A stretch of DNA of 64,000 nucleotides from Listeria cossartiae subsp. cayugensis (GCF_014229095.1 NZ_JAARZC010000004.1:62001-126000), one strand, 5' to 3'; shown: positions 10,572-19,084, counted from the first letter of the stretch. Made by a program: numbers and translations. Notes: a model not told the origin generated them from the letters alone.

Positions 10572-11624
10572 TTGCTAATATGGAGTATATTGATTAGCTT
10601 TGCAGTTGGTATCATTATGGTGCCGATAATAAGGAAATTTGCATTTCGAATTAATGCGGTTGATACGCCGCGTGAAAGGCATAAACATACGAAGACAACA
10701 GCCACTTTAGGTGGATTAGCTATTTTTATAAGTTTTTCGGTAGGAATGCTGTTGGCACCAATAGATAAATCTGGTTTTCTGCCCATTTATTTCGGGGCTT
10801 TAATTATTATCACTACAGGCTTTATTGATGATATATTTGATTTATCGCCAAAATGGAAAATGCTCGGACAGATTTTAGCTGCTCTATGCGTGACTGTTTG
10901 GGGAGATATTACTATTAATTTTATTAACGTTCCTTTTTATGGGCAATTAGATTTTGGCTATTTTGCGATTCCGTTATCAATTATTTGGATTGTGGCCATT
11001 GTAAATGCGCTAAACTTAATTGATGGCTTAGATGGCCTCGCAGGTGGAATTTCTATCATTGCTTTAATGACGATTGCGGGTATGGCTTTGCTTTTAAAAG
11101 ATGCTTTTGTGGCGCCGGTTGCGCTAATTCTTGCGGCAGCAGTTGCGGCATTCTTAATCTATAATTTCCCTCCAGCTAGTATTTTTATGGGGGATACGGG
11201 AGCGCTGTTTCTCGGTTATATGATTGCGGTTTTATCGCTTATGGGCTTTAAAAATGTTACTTTCATTTCGCTATTAGTGCCACTGATTATTTTGGGAGTA
11301 CCTTTATCAGATACTTTTTTTGCGATTGTAAGGCGTTTAAAAGAACGGATGCCAATTTCCTCAGCAGACAGGTCGCATATTCACCATAGGCTAATGGCGC
11401 TTGGGTTTACAGAGAAACAAACCGTGCTGTTAATTTATTGCATGGCACTGCTATTTTCAATGACAGGATTTGTCTTTTCGTTTTCCACAGCTTGGGGAGC
11501 GATGCTATTACTTTTATTATTAATCTTTAGTATTGAAATTATTGTTGAATTTATTGGGTTAATTGGTGAAGATTACCGGCCAATCCTCAATTTACTACAA
11601 AAAATACATCGAAAGCGCAAATAA
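10572..11624 (+). CDS. tagO: Undecaprenyl-phosphate N-acetylglucosaminyl-1-phosphate transferase TagO
   Basis: TagO transfers GlcNAc-1-phosphate to undecaprenyl phosphate, priming wall teichoic acid synthesis. It is a polytopic membrane enzyme of 350 residues with about ten hydrophobic segments. Motifs include FIDDIFDLSPKWK near residue 85, NALNLIDGLDGLAGG near 142 and FMGDTGALFLGY near 205, which hold the family's catalytic aspartates, plus the cytoplasmic basic loop RRLKERMPISSADRSHIHHRL. The start is a TTG at 10572 behind GGATGGAG, only seven bases after menC; no in-frame ATG is near. A bidirectional terminator follows. Confidence 0.93.
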   Translation: MLIWSILISFAVGIIMVPIIRKFAFRINAVDTPRERHKHTKTTATLGGLAIFISFSVGMLLAPIDKSGFLPIYFGALIIITTGFIDDIFDLSPKWKMLGQILAALCVTVWGDITINFINVPFYGQLDFGYFAIPLSIIWIVAIVNALNLIDGLDGLAGGISIIALMTIAGMALLLKDAFVAPVALILAAAVAAFLIYNFPPASIFMGDTGALFLGYMIAVLSLMGFKNVTFISLLVPLIILGVPLSDTFFAIVRRLKERMPISSADRSHIHHRLMALGFTEKQTVLLIYCMALLFSMTGFVFSFSTAWGAMLLLLLLIFSIEIIVEFIGLIGEDYRPILNLLQKIHRKRK

Positions 11625-11625
11625 A

Positions 11626-11660
11626 AAAACCAACAACTAATTATTAGTTGTTGGTTTTTG
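11626..11660. terminator. Bidirectional terminator between tagO and the LCP gene
   Basis: A nearly perfect palindrome (AAAACCAACAACTAAT / ATTAGTTGTTGGTTTT) is flanked by A-runs on the left and T-runs on the right. It can end both the rightward tagO transcript and the leftward LCP transcript. Confidence 0.93.
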
Positions 11661-11662
11661 TT

Positions 11663-12721
11663 TTAGTTAGAACTGCTTGTTTTGCTAGAACTTTCATCGG
11701 CATATGGTGTTGCGCCAGGGAATGGTTGTTTAATCCCAAGTTCGTCAGCAAATTCGTTGGAAATACTTTGGACAGAGCTTTCATTAAGTTTATAGTAATA
11801 AATGCCGTCCATCGGGTTGCTATCCCCTTTTAAGTTGAGGGATTTAATATCGATTTTATTAGTCATTCCAAATTTTGCGATAGAGAGCATTTGATTGAAA
11901 GTTAAATTGGTTTTCATGTTATCGCCAACAACTTCAATGATATCGGAATACTTACTTACAGAAGAAACCGATGTTGCTTCGCTTACAATAGATTTAATGA
12001 TTAATTGTTGTCGTTTACCGCGTTCGATATCGCTATCGATGTGTCTAGTACGAGCTAGTGCTAAAGCTTGCTCAGCGTTAAGGTGCTGTTGTCCTTTTTT
12101 CAGTGTGATTGCATTAGCGTTATCTTTAGAATCTTGTTCAGTGAAATTAACTGGAACATCTACATCGATACCATCTAGAGCGTCGATAATTTTAAGGAAT
12201 GCATCAAAGTCGAAACGAACATAATAATCGATTGGAATTTTGAATTCTTCTTCTACGGTTTTCATCGTAAGTTCTGGGCCGCCGTAAGCATGTGCTGCAT
12301 TGATTTTAGTGTACTTATCAATATTTTTAGCGGAGTCTTCCATATGAACATAGGAATCACGAGGGATACTTGTCATTTCTACACGTGCATCTTTGACATT
12401 AAAGGTTGCTAAAATCAATGAGTCACTACGGGGATTCCCGTTGGCTGCGCGCGTTGTACTTGTATCAACCCCAATAATTAAAATAGAAAAACTGTCTTTG
12501 ATAGGTTCAACGTCATTTGTTCGAAGTGTGGAGGCTTTTCCGTTCCTCACATTATCATAAGAGTTGTCTGCTGCGAGTTTCGTCTTGCTAAAAAGGTAAG
12601 TGCCATATCCGACACCTGCAAGGACTAAACACATCACAGGAATTAGAATCCAGAATAAAATTTTTCTTCTACGTTTGTATTTCTTGCTGCTTCTTCGGCT
12701 ATCATCAGTGCCTTTACTCAT
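11663..12721 (-). CDS. LytR-CpsA-Psr family cell wall polymer ligase
   Basis: LCP proteins attach undecaprenyl-linked teichoic acids or other glycopolymers to peptidoglycan outside the membrane. The 352-residue protein has a basic cytoplasmic N-terminus (residues 1-22), one membrane helix (about 23-47), an extracytoplasmic LCP domain (about 85-310) and a Ser-rich tail. The polyprenyl-phosphate-binding residues are visible: GVDTSTTRAANGNPRSDSL, TSIPRDSYV, and ALALARTRHIDSDIERGKRQQ. AAGGAG precedes the ATG by eight bases. It converges on tagO; the adjacency to tagO and tagA supports a teichoic acid role. Confidence 0.9.
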   Translation of the reverse strand: MSKGTDDSRRSSKKYKRRRKILFWILIPVMCLVLAGVGYGTYLFSKTKLAADNSYDNVRNGKASTLRTNDVEPIKDSFSILIIGVDTSTTRAANGNPRSDSLILATFNVKDARVEMTSIPRDSYVHMEDSAKNIDKYTKINAAHAYGGPELTMKTVEEEFKIPIDYYVRFDFDAFLKIIDALDGIDVDVPVNFTEQDSKDNANAITLKKGQQHLNAEQALALARTRHIDSDIERGKRQQLIIKSIVSEATSVSSVSKYSDIIEVVGDNMKTNLTFNQMLSIAKFGMTNKIDIKSLNLKGDSNPMDGIYYYKLNESSVQSISNEFADELGIKQPFPGATPYADESSSKTSSSN

Positions 12722-12896
12722 ATATTAATTCTCCTTATAGTCACTTTTCTAAGTTTTATTGTAGCATTTGTTGAACTAAAGAATGTTACGCCCGATTTAC
12801 GGTTTCTTTAATTTTTAAACTTTGATGTTATTATACAGAAATTATTTAGAAAAAAATACAAAAAAGATGATATCTTTCAAAAATGTAATATTTGTA

Positions 12897-13454
12897 CTAT
12901 TTTAGTAGCATTTGATAATTACTGATTTCACATACTTTACCGGAATGTAAATCTAATTCTTGCCCAGTGGTACTTAGCTCAAAACCTAGCTTTTTCAATA
13001 GTTTTATAGAAGCAATATTTTCGGGAAGAACTTTAGCTGTAATTATTTTATATGGAAGATGTGGTTTTATTGTGGTGAAAAAATGTGTCAAAATTTCAAA
13101 CATAAAACCCTGACGCCAATGACTTTTTGCAAGTTCGTATCCAATTTCGACGGTTTGGTTCTTTTTATTAATATCATTAATTCCGAGTGAACCGATAGCA
13201 TGCAAAGAATCATTCGCGGTGAAAATCGTATATCTACAAGCATTAGGTTCGTTTTCGATTGCTTGAATCATTTCCTCTGCTTGAAGAATGGTCGAAAACT
13301 TCTCGATGTTCATAAACTGAGCTACTTCGTCATCAGACCAAATATCAAATAAGGTAGAGGCATCAGCTAGCGATGTTTTTCTTAAAGTAGTTCGTTCTGT
13401 AGAAATGGTAGCTGGTAATTGGGAAAATATGTTTGTGGACATGCTAAGTGACAT
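12897..13454 (-). CDS. GNAT family N-acetyltransferase (RimJ/RimL-like)
   Basis: This is a 185-residue acetyltransferase resembling those that modify ribosomal protein or other amino termini. It begins with STERTTLRKTSLADASTLFDIW. The acetyl-CoA segment VEIGYELAKSHWRQGFMFEIL is near residue 100, and the C-terminus (AKVLPENIASIKLLKKLGFEL) is typical. The open frame continues upstream through yvyE, but that region is an antiparallel-free shadow of yvyE codons. The real start is the ATG at 13454 or the one at 13442; AAAAGG touches the first and lies 12 bases before the second, so the start is uncertain. The gene overlaps the yvyE stop by 11 bases, implying coupled translation. Substrate unknown. 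Confidence 0.8.
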   Translation of the reverse strand: MSLSMSTNIFSQLPATISTERTTLRKTSLADASTLFDIWSDDEVAQFMNIEKFSTILQAEEMIQAIENEPNACRYTIFTANDSLHAIGSLGINDINKKNQTVEIGYELAKSHWRQGFMFEILTHFFTTIKPHLPYKIITAKVLPENIASIKLLKKLGFELSTTGQELDLHSGKVCEISNYQMLLK

Positions 13455-14079
13455 CCTTTTCTCTATATTTTTGTGGTCCTTCTTTATATTCAAGTTGACC
13501 ATTAGCAATTTCGGTAATCCAGTGAAAGAAATCTTGTAAGTCTTCGTTGTCGACAAATACATGGAGCACGACTTTTTCAGTGAATTCTTTATGATCGATT
13601 TGATAGGCTTTTTGTTCAAGCGCGTTTTCGATTTTTCCGAGCAATGGGTAAGCGAAAGAGCATTCAACAATAGTGGCTAGTTTACATTCGACCATGCCGA
13701 TTGTTTGGATGGCTTCGCTAACAGCACTACCGTAAGCGCGCACCAGACCACCAGCGCCTAGTTTCGTTCCACCGAAATAACGAGTTACTACGACAGCTAC
13801 ATTTTTTAAAGATTTCTTTTTTAAAACTTCTAGCATAGGAACGCCAGCTGTTCCACTTGGTTCGCCGTCATCATGTGCTTTTTGAAATTGGTCATTTTCT
13901 CCTATTATATAGGCAGAACAATTATGGGTAGCTTCGCGATGCTCTTTTTTGATTGCTTGAATAAATGTTTGTGCTTCAAATTCTGTTGTCACTCGCTTAA
14001 TATGGCAAATAAAGCGAGATTTTTCAATAATTATTTCGTGTTTTCCATCGCTATGGATGGTTAAATAATGATCCAACAT
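13444..14079 (-). CDS. yvyE: YvyE/YigZ family (IMPACT) protein
   Basis: The 211-residue protein is a member of the UPF0029/IMPACT family. The N-terminal IMPACT domain (residues 15-125) contains the signatures SRFICHIKRV, ATHNCSAYIIG, DDGEPSGTAGVPMLEVL and VTRYFGGTKLGAGGLVRAYG. The C-terminal DUF1949 ferredoxin-like domain is at about 140-200. The eukaryotic relative interferes with GCN2 activation; bacterial members are thought to bind nucleic acid or ribosomes, but the role is not established. It faces degU divergently, as in Bacillus. GGTTCC on the plus strand corresponds to a GGAACC-type ribosome site. Confidence 0.88.
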   Translation of the reverse strand: MLDHYLTIHSDGKHEIIIEKSRFICHIKRVTTEFEAQTFIQAIKKEHREATHNCSAYIIGENDQFQKAHDDGEPSGTAGVPMLEVLKKKSLKNVAVVVTRYFGGTKLGAGGLVRAYGSAVSEAIQTIGMVECKLATIVECSFAYPLLGKIENALEQKAYQIDHKEFTEKVVLHVFVDNEDLQDFFHWITEIANGQLEYKEGPQKYREKDVT

Positions 14080-14462
14080 AAGGAACCTCCATAAGTTGAT
14101 GCATTCAGCCTGCTTTTATTTTATCCGAAAGCAAAGCGATTGTATAGATATTTTTCTAAGTGCGGTGGGTGAAGTGACGGCAAATTCGTGTTATAATAAA
14201 AACTACTATTACTTTAGACTGGTTTTCAATTGTTTTTTATAGGCATATAGGAGTAATTTTCTGAGACTATGCAGTATAATTAAGATAAGGTTTGTATTGA
14301 AAATAGGTAAGTTTGAGTAAATAGTACTTAAAAGAGAAATGTTTATTTGCCAATTTGATGGCAGGGACTATAAGGTTAAGCGGTTTTGCTACTAAAAAAG
14401 GATGATGTTTTCGATTGCAAGAGGCTTGGTGAAATTAGATAAGTGAAGGAGGAGTAGTCATT
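14080..14462. other. 383-base divergent intergenic region between yvyE and degU
   Basis: No coding signal is seen. The stretch must hold the leftward yvyE promoter and the rightward degU promoter. An extended -10 (TGTTATAAT, 14189-14197) and a further TATAAT (14275-14280) face degU, leaving a leader of about 180-260 bases. Regulator self-binding in this long leader is plausible but no repeat I can assign to DegU stands out. Confidence 0.4.
14189..14197 (+). promoter_or_regulatory. Candidate extended -10 promoter toward degU
   Basis: TGTTATAAT fits the TGnTATAAT extended -10 form; the -35 region is poor. Confidence 0.4.
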
Positions 14463-15149
14463 ATGGCACTCAAAATCATGATTGTAGATGATCATCAGTT
14501 GTTTCGCGAAGGTATCAAGCGAATTTTAGAGTTGGAAGATTCTTTTGAGGTCGTAGCGGAAGCTGAAAATGGTAAAAATATCGTAGCAAAAGTTCGCGAA
14601 TATAAACCAGATATTGTTTTAATGGATATTAATATGCCCACTGTGAACGGACTTGACGCAACAGAAATGTTAGTACGTCAATTTCCTAGTATTAAAGTAA
14701 TCGTTTTGACTATTCATGATACAGATGAATACGTAACAGAGGCACTTAGAGCTGGAGCAGTCGGCTACTTATTAAAAGAAATGGACGCGCATGAACTTGT
14801 AGAAGCAGTTAAAATTGTCGATAATGGAGGCGCGTATATTCACCCGCGTGTAGCGATTAAATTAATTCGCGAATATCGCCATTTAGCAAGCACTAACACT
14901 TCACAAGGCGTATACGGCTATCAACAACCAGAAGTGAAAATGCCATTACACATCTTAACACATAGAGAGTGCGAGGTATTACAACTTCTTACCGATGGAA
15001 AAAGTAACCGAGGAATTGGGGAAACACTTTTCATTAGTGAAAAAACCGTAAAAAACCATGTAAGTAGTATTTTACAAAAAATGAAAGTGAATGATAGGAC
15101 TCAAGCGGTGGTAACGGCAATTAAGCACGGCTGGGTGTACATTCGCTAA
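14463..15149 (+). CDS. degU: Response regulator DegU (NarL/LuxR type, orphan)
   Basis: DegU is a DNA-binding response regulator. The 228-residue protein has a receiver domain (residues 3 to about 125; phosphoacceptor Asp in [10 protein letters not shown], conserved Thr in VIVLTIHD, Lys in GYLLKEMDA). A LuxR-type HTH (about 160-225) follows, with [39 protein letters not shown]. No degS kinase gene is next to it, in line with the known absence of DegS in Listeria, where DegU controls flagellar and virulence genes and can be phosphorylated by acetyl phosphate. GGAGGAG precedes ATG. degV follows after 20 bases. Confidence 0.95.
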   Translation: MALKIMIVDDHQLFREGIKRILELEDSFEVVAEAENGKNIVAKVREYKPDIVLMDINMPTVNGLDATEMLVRQFPSIKVIVLTIHDTDEYVTEALRAGAVGYLLKEMDAHELVEAVKIVDNGGAYIHPRVAIKLIREYRHLASTNTSQGVYGYQQPEVKMPLHILTHRECEVLQLLTDGKSNRGIGETLFISEKTVKNHVSSILQKMKVNDRTQAVVTAIKHGWVYIR

Positions 15150-15169
15150 AGAAATTTCAGGGGGACTAT

Positions 15170-16021
15170 ATGAACGAAAAAATAGCAGTGGTTACTGACA
15201 GCACAACTTATTTGCCAGATGAAGTGAAAGAGCAGCTACGAATTCATGTCGTGCCACTTTCTGTAATAATTGATGGGAAATCTTATCGCGAAGGTGAGGA
15301 GTTATCTGCGGCCGATTTTTACCAAAAAGTAAAAGAAGCCGAAAGTTTTCCAACGTCCTCTCAACCTGCCCCGGGAGAATTCATTCAATTATTTGAATCG
15401 CTGAAAGAACAAGGTTTTGATACAGTAGTCAGTATTCATCTATCAAGTGGAATTAGTGGTACTTTTCAAAATGCAGCTTCAGCGGGAGCACTAATTGAAG
15501 GGCTCAATGTAGTTGCTTATGATTCAGAACTTTCTTGTATGGCGCAAGGAATGTTTGCTGTGAAAGCAGCTGAAATGGCTTTAGCAAATAAACCATTAGA
15601 TGAAATTATCCAAGAATTAGATAAAATAAAACAAGCGCAAAATGCTTATTTTATGGTAGATGATTTAAATAATCTCCAACGCGGAGGTCGTTTGAACGGA
15701 GCCCAAGCACTTGTTGGTAGCTTGCTTCAAATCAAACCGATTCTTCATTTTGATGATAAACAAATTGTTTTATTCGAAAAAGTAAGAACGCAAAAGAAAG
15801 CACTAAAACGTATTGAAGATATTCTACAAACAGCTATTCAAAACAAAACGGCAGAAAAAGCCTACGTCATTCACGGAAACGACCCAGAAAAAGGTGAAGC
15901 GTGGCTGGCCCATTTAGAAGCGAAATTTCCAGAAGTAATATTCGAATTGAGCTATTTTGGCCCAGTTATCGGAACTCACTTAGGTGAAGGTGCTCTTGGG
16001 TTAACTTGGTCAATAAAATAA
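15170..16021 (+). CDS. degV: DegV family fatty acid-binding protein
   Basis: DegV/FakB proteins bind a single fatty acid and can present it to the FakA kinase for phosphorylation. The 283-residue protein has the family start VVTDSTTYLPDE, the lipid-head-group Ser/Thr loops (FPTSSQPAPGEF, IHLSSGISGTFQNA) and the C-terminal GPVIGTHLGEGALG. The name comes only from its place next to degU, not from a shared pathway. It is probably cotranscribed with degU and ends at a strong terminator. Confidence 0.9.
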   Translation: MNEKIAVVTDSTTYLPDEVKEQLRIHVVPLSVIIDGKSYREGEELSAADFYQKVKEAESFPTSSQPAPGEFIQLFESLKEQGFDTVVSIHLSSGISGTFQNAASAGALIEGLNVVAYDSELSCMAQGMFAVKAAEMALANKPLDEIIQELDKIKQAQNAYFMVDDLNNLQRGGRLNGAQALVGSLLQIKPILHFDDKQIVLFEKVRTQKKALKRIEDILQTAIQNKTAEKAYVIHGNDPEKGEAWLAHLEAKFPEVIFELSYFGPVIGTHLGEGALGLTWSIK

Positions 16022-16056
16022 AAAAATCTCCGGCTTTTAGCTGGAGATTTTTTTCG
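16019..16056 (+). terminator. Rho-independent terminator after degV
   Basis: The 11-bp stem AAATCTCCGGC / GCTGGAGATTT (one G-U pair) is flanked by A-runs and T-runs and could work in both directions. Confidence 0.92.
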
Positions 16057-16064
16057 TATAGGGT

Positions 16065-16109
16065 AAAATTGCTTTTTCAGTAGTTTGAGGTGGTAGAAAG
16101 GTTAGTTTT
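16065..16109 (+). promoter_or_regulatory. ComK-type AT-boxes upstream of comFA
   Basis: An exact AAAA-TTGCT-TTTT box at 16065-16077 is followed, 19 bases on, by a one-mismatch box AAAG-GTTAG-TTTT (16097-16109). The 19-base gap is one more than the canonical 18-base ComK spacing. The boxes lie 110-150 bases before comFA. Confidence 0.45.
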
Positions 16110-16217
16110 TCTCTAGGAGGAAATGCCATTTTAATAGTGAGTACATGCTTGAAAATAAGAAATTCACTTCTGCAAGAAAAATCTAAACGGTGTATAACTA
16201 AGGGGAGGTGAATACAG

Positions 16218-17537
16218 ATGGACATTTTCCCGGGTAGGTTATATCAAGAACGCGAAATAGAATCGACAGCAGGTTTAGCCGAGGTAGCGGCGATTTCAAA
16301 CAATAAATGCTTTCGTTGTGGAAATACAAATCGGCATTTATTTGGTAAAATGTCCTGCGCATCATGCGAGAAAGATGATTGCATCTATTGTCGAAATTGT
16401 ATTGTTATGGGACGAGTAAATAGTTGTCAAAAATTATATTATCAACAATCTAAACTATTACCAGAAACAGAAGATTCGTTGTTGAACTGGTCAGGGATTT
16501 TATCACCAGGACAACGAAAAGCATCTGATGCGGTCGTTACCAGTTTGATAGAAAAGAAGGATATGCTCTTGTGGGCAGTTGCTGGATCTGGGAAAACGGA
16601 AATGATGTTTGAGGGAATGGACTGGGCTTTGAGACAAGGATTTAGAATTTGTGTTGCTTCTCCCAGAGTCGATGTTTGCTTAGAACTTCATCCTCGCTTG
16701 CAAGAAGTTTTTCCAGCACAGAATGTTATTTGCTTGTATGGAGATTCGAACGACAATTATCAAGGAGAGCAATTTGTAATTGCCACGACACATCAGCTTA
16801 TTCGGTTTTATGAAACGTTCCAAGTTGTTTTTATTGATGAAGTGGATGCTTTTCCTTATGCTAAAGATCTTTTTTTAGAATATGCTGTTAGGAAAGCTAG
16901 AACAAAAGAAGGCTCCACAGTAATAATTACAGCCACGCCAGAAAAGCAGTGGCAAGAAGAATGCGAAGCCGGTAAACGCAATTTCGTGAAAATCCCCGGA
17001 CGTTATCATAGGAAGAAACTACCTGTGCCAAGAACTTGTTGGATTGGCCCGTGGAAAAAGAATTTAGCAAAAGGGAAAATCTCGCCCAAGCTAATTAACT
17101 GGATTAAAAATGTGGAAATGAAAAACCAGCCTGCTTTGATTTTCTTTCCAGAAATCGAGGCAATGAATCAATTTGCGGAGGCGCTTGAAGCAAATAGTTT
17201 TATTAGACCGGTGACAGTTCATTCGGCAGATGAACTCCGTAAAGAGAAAGTAGAATGGCTGCGCGAAGGAAAGATTAAGTTGCTTCTAACAACAACCATT
17301 TTAGAGAGAGGTGTTACTTTTACTGATGTACAAGTAGCTGTATTTGGCAGTGAAGGGCGAATTTTTACAGAAGCAGCCTTAGTTCAAATTTCGGGAAGAG
17401 CGGGGCGGAAAATATCGCATCCAACAGGTGATGTTTGTTTTTTTCATTATGGTCAAACGATGGAAATGAAACGTGCCATTGCCCATATTCGAAAAATGAA
17501 CCGACTAGGCGTGCTGGAAGGGATGCTAGATGAATAA
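16218..17537 (+). CDS. comFA: Late competence protein ComFA, DEAD-box-like DNA translocase
   Basis: ComFA is a membrane-associated ATPase that helps pull transforming ssDNA into the cell. The 439-residue protein has an N-terminal four-cysteine zinc module (C31, C34, C47, C50) followed by CxxC-type C55/C58/C61. Walker A is AVAGSGKTE near 121-129, the DEAD-like Walker B is FIDEVDAF near 205, the SAT-like motif is ITATPEKQW, and the C-terminal helicase lobe carries TTTILERGVTF and QISGRAGRK. It has a ribosome site GGGGAGGTG and overlaps comFC by eight bases (ATGAATAA). In Listeria competence genes also serve phagosomal escape; DNA uptake has not been routinely shown. Confidence 0.93.
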   Translation: MDIFPGRLYQEREIESTAGLAEVAAISNNKCFRCGNTNRHLFGKMSCASCEKDDCIYCRNCIVMGRVNSCQKLYYQQSKLLPETEDSLLNWSGILSPGQRKASDAVVTSLIEKKDMLLWAVAGSGKTEMMFEGMDWALRQGFRICVASPRVDVCLELHPRLQEVFPAQNVICLYGDSNDNYQGEQFVIATTHQLIRFYETFQVVFIDEVDAFPYAKDLFLEYAVRKARTKEGSTVIITATPEKQWQEECEAGKRNFVKIPGRYHRKKLPVPRTCWIGPWKKNLAKGKISPKLINWIKNVEMKNQPALIFFPEIEAMNQFAEALEANSFIRPVTVHSADELRKEKVEWLREGKIKLLLTTTILERGVTFTDVQVAVFGSEGRIFTEAALVQISGRAGRKISHPTGDVCFFHYGQTMEMKRAIAHIRKMNRLGVLEGMLDE

Positions 17538-18186
17538 TTGTTTACTCTGCGCGCAGCCAGTGAAACAGACCGCTAGTTGGGAATTAAGTTGGTTGTTCCG
17601 TAGTCCGCCTATTTGTTGCAAAACTTGCTTAGCGGGATTTGAAAAATTGACAGGCTCGCTCTGCACATTTTGTGGTAAGGAGTCAACAGAACCAGTTTGC
17701 GAAGATTGCCAAGACAGAGATCATTTTTTAGATAGTAATAAATCTATCTATCGCTACAATGATTTTGCCAAAGAATATATGAAAAAATTTAAATTTCAAG
17801 GTGATTATGCAATTGGAGCTATTTTCAAAAGCGAATTAAAAAAACATTTAGCGGGGAAAAACCAGAAAATAGTTCCTATTCCGGTAAGTAAAACTCGTAA
17901 ATTAGAACGCGGATTTAATCAAACAAGTGCAATTTTAAAGCAATCTGATATTTTATATGAAGAAATCCTAGCCAAAAAACATACAGAAAAGCAATCTAAA
18001 AAAACCAAAAAAGAACGATTGGCGGCAGAACAAGTATTTTACTTTTTGGGAAAAGAAGTTGGCGAGGTATGTGAGATACTATTATTTGATGATATTTATA
18101 CCACAGGAAGCACACTCAACTTGGCGGCGCAAATTTTAAAAGAAGCAGGAGTGGAAAAGGTAAGCGCTCTAACAATATTCAGATAG
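17530..18186 (+). CDS. comFC: Late competence protein ComFC, phosphoribosyltransferase-like
   Basis: The 218-residue protein has an N-terminal zinc ribbon with CxxC pairs (CLLC, CCKTC, CTFCGKE, CEDC). A type I PRTase fold follows: VPIPVSKTRKLERGFNQTSA, then the PRPP loop ILLFDDIYTTGSTLN near residue 187. It works with ComFA in uptake of ssDNA; PRTase activity has not been established for the family. The start overlaps the end of comFA, so translation is coupled. Confidence 0.9.
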   Translation: MNNCLLCAQPVKQTASWELSWLFRSPPICCKTCLAGFEKLTGSLCTFCGKESTEPVCEDCQDRDHFLDSNKSIYRYNDFAKEYMKKFKFQGDYAIGAIFKSELKKHLAGKNQKIVPIPVSKTRKLERGFNQTSAILKQSDILYEEILAKKHTEKQSKKTKKERLAAEQVFYFLGKEVGEVCEILLFDDIYTTGSTLNLAAQILKEAGVEKVSALTIFR

Positions 18187-18205
18187 TCGATATTTATCTC
18201 CTAAA

Positions 18206-18237
18206 AGAGGTTTGCGGAAGCGGGATTAGTGGAATAA
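18206..18237 (+). promoter_or_regulatory. Candidate sigmaH promoter of hpf
   Basis: AGAGGTTTG (18206-18214) and GTGGAATAA (18229-18237) lie 14 bases apart and fit RNAGGAWWW / RNNGAATWW with two mismatches in the -35. Bacillus hpf (yvyD) is known to use sigmaH and sigmaB. Confidence 0.4.
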
Positions 18238-18304
18238 AATACTAAATAAAGATAAGTGAATGTAAGCTTCTTAGCTCTTTGTGCAAATGTTTGCAAAACA
18301 CATC

Positions 18305-18327
18305 GTTTTCACGTAGACTAAGGGTAA
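18305..18327 (+). promoter_or_regulatory. Candidate sigmaB promoter of hpf
   Basis: GTTT (18305-18308) and GGGTAA (18322-18327) are 13 bases apart, matching the general-stress consensus GTTT-N13-16-GGGWAT with one mismatch, about 54 bases before the start codon. Confidence 0.65.
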
Positions 18328-18380
18328 GAAGAATACTCTTCTTTATCGTTATTTTGTTTTATTTCAAAGGAGGAATTGCT

Positions 18381-18944
18381 ATGCTTAAGTACAACATTCG
18401 TGGTGAAAATATTGAAGTAACGGAACCGATTCGAGATTACGTTGAAAAGAAAATCGATAAATTAGAACGATACTTTACAGAAACCCCAGACGCTAACGTT
18501 CATGTTAATTTAAAAGTATATTCCGATAAAAATGCGAAAGTTGAAGTGACCATTCCGCTCCCAAATCTTGTGCTACGTGCAGAAGAAACAAGTGGAGATT
18601 TATATGCTAGCATCGACTTAATTGTAGATAAATTAGAAAGACAAATTCGCAAACATAAAACAAAAGTAAACCGCAAGTTCCGCGATAAAGGCGCTGAAAG
18701 AGACTATTTTGCTTATTCAGATGTGAACGGCAGCACGCCACCAGAAGAAAATGAAGGTGATTTTGATCTTGAAATTGTAAGAACAAAACAATTTTCATTG
18801 AAACCAATGGATAGTGAAGAAGCTGTTTTACAAATGAACTTGTTAGGACATAGTTTCTATGTGTATACGGATGCGGAAACAAACGGTACGAATATTGTTT
18901 ATTCCCGTAAAGATGGCAAGTATGGTTTAATTGAAACAAACTAA
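18381..18944 (+). CDS. hpf: Long-form ribosome hibernation-promoting factor
   Basis: Long HPF binds the 30S subunit and dimerises 70S ribosomes into inactive 100S particles in stationary phase or stress. The 187-residue protein has the S30AE domain (residues 1-100; MLKYNIRGENIEVTEPIRDYVEKKI). The C-terminal dimerisation domain (about 130-185) carries IVRTKQFSLKPMDSEEAVLQMNLLGHSFYVYTDAETN-type sequence. The start is the ATG at 18381 with AAAGGAGG upstream; the frame is open further upstream but that stretch holds the promoters. Monocistronic, with stress promoters and a terminator. Confidence 0.95.
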   Translation: MLKYNIRGENIEVTEPIRDYVEKKIDKLERYFTETPDANVHVNLKVYSDKNAKVEVTIPLPNLVLRAEETSGDLYASIDLIVDKLERQIRKHKTKVNRKFRDKGAERDYFAYSDVNGSTPPEENEGDFDLEIVRTKQFSLKPMDSEEAVLQMNLLGHSFYVYTDAETNGTNIVYSRKDGKYGLIETN

Positions 18945-18965
18945 TTTAAAATTATAATTACAGGT

Positions 18966-18993
18966 GGGGGCCAATCTTGGCCTCCATTTTTTT
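18966..18993 (+). terminator. Rho-independent terminator after hpf
   Basis: A 9-bp GC-rich stem GGGGGCCAA / TTGGCCTCC with a two-base apparent loop is followed by A and seven T. Confidence 0.9.
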
Positions 18994-19054
18994 ACTCTTA
19001 GGTGAAGGATTTATGGTATTTTGATAATTTTATTGACTAAAAAGAGATAACCAG

Positions 19055-19084
19055 TTGTATATTTTAGTTAATAAGTGATAGAAT
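19055..19084 (+). promoter_or_regulatory. Candidate promoter of secA
   Basis: TTGTAT (19055-19060) and TAGAAT (19079-19084) are 18 bases apart, about 90 bases before secA. An overlapping alternative is TTGACT (19033-19038) with TGTATA (19056-19061), 17 bases apart. The TAGAAT core resembles the murA promoter. Confidence 0.5.

Noticed and set aside
12840-12896. Minus-strand terminator AAAGAT/ATCTTT after the GNAT gene.
   Set aside because: A 6-bp A/T-only stem next to A-runs is too weak to call in this base composition, though it could work.
13455-13670. N-terminal extension of the GNAT acetyltransferase frame by 72 residues.
   Set aside because: This part overlaps yvyE on the same strand in another frame, has no family similarity and no ribosome site; the domain begins after 13454.
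18279-18380. Upstream extension of the hpf reading frame (34 residues).
   Set aside because: It covers the candidate sigmaB promoter, and the S30AE domain begins exactly at the ATG with AAAGGAGG at 18381.
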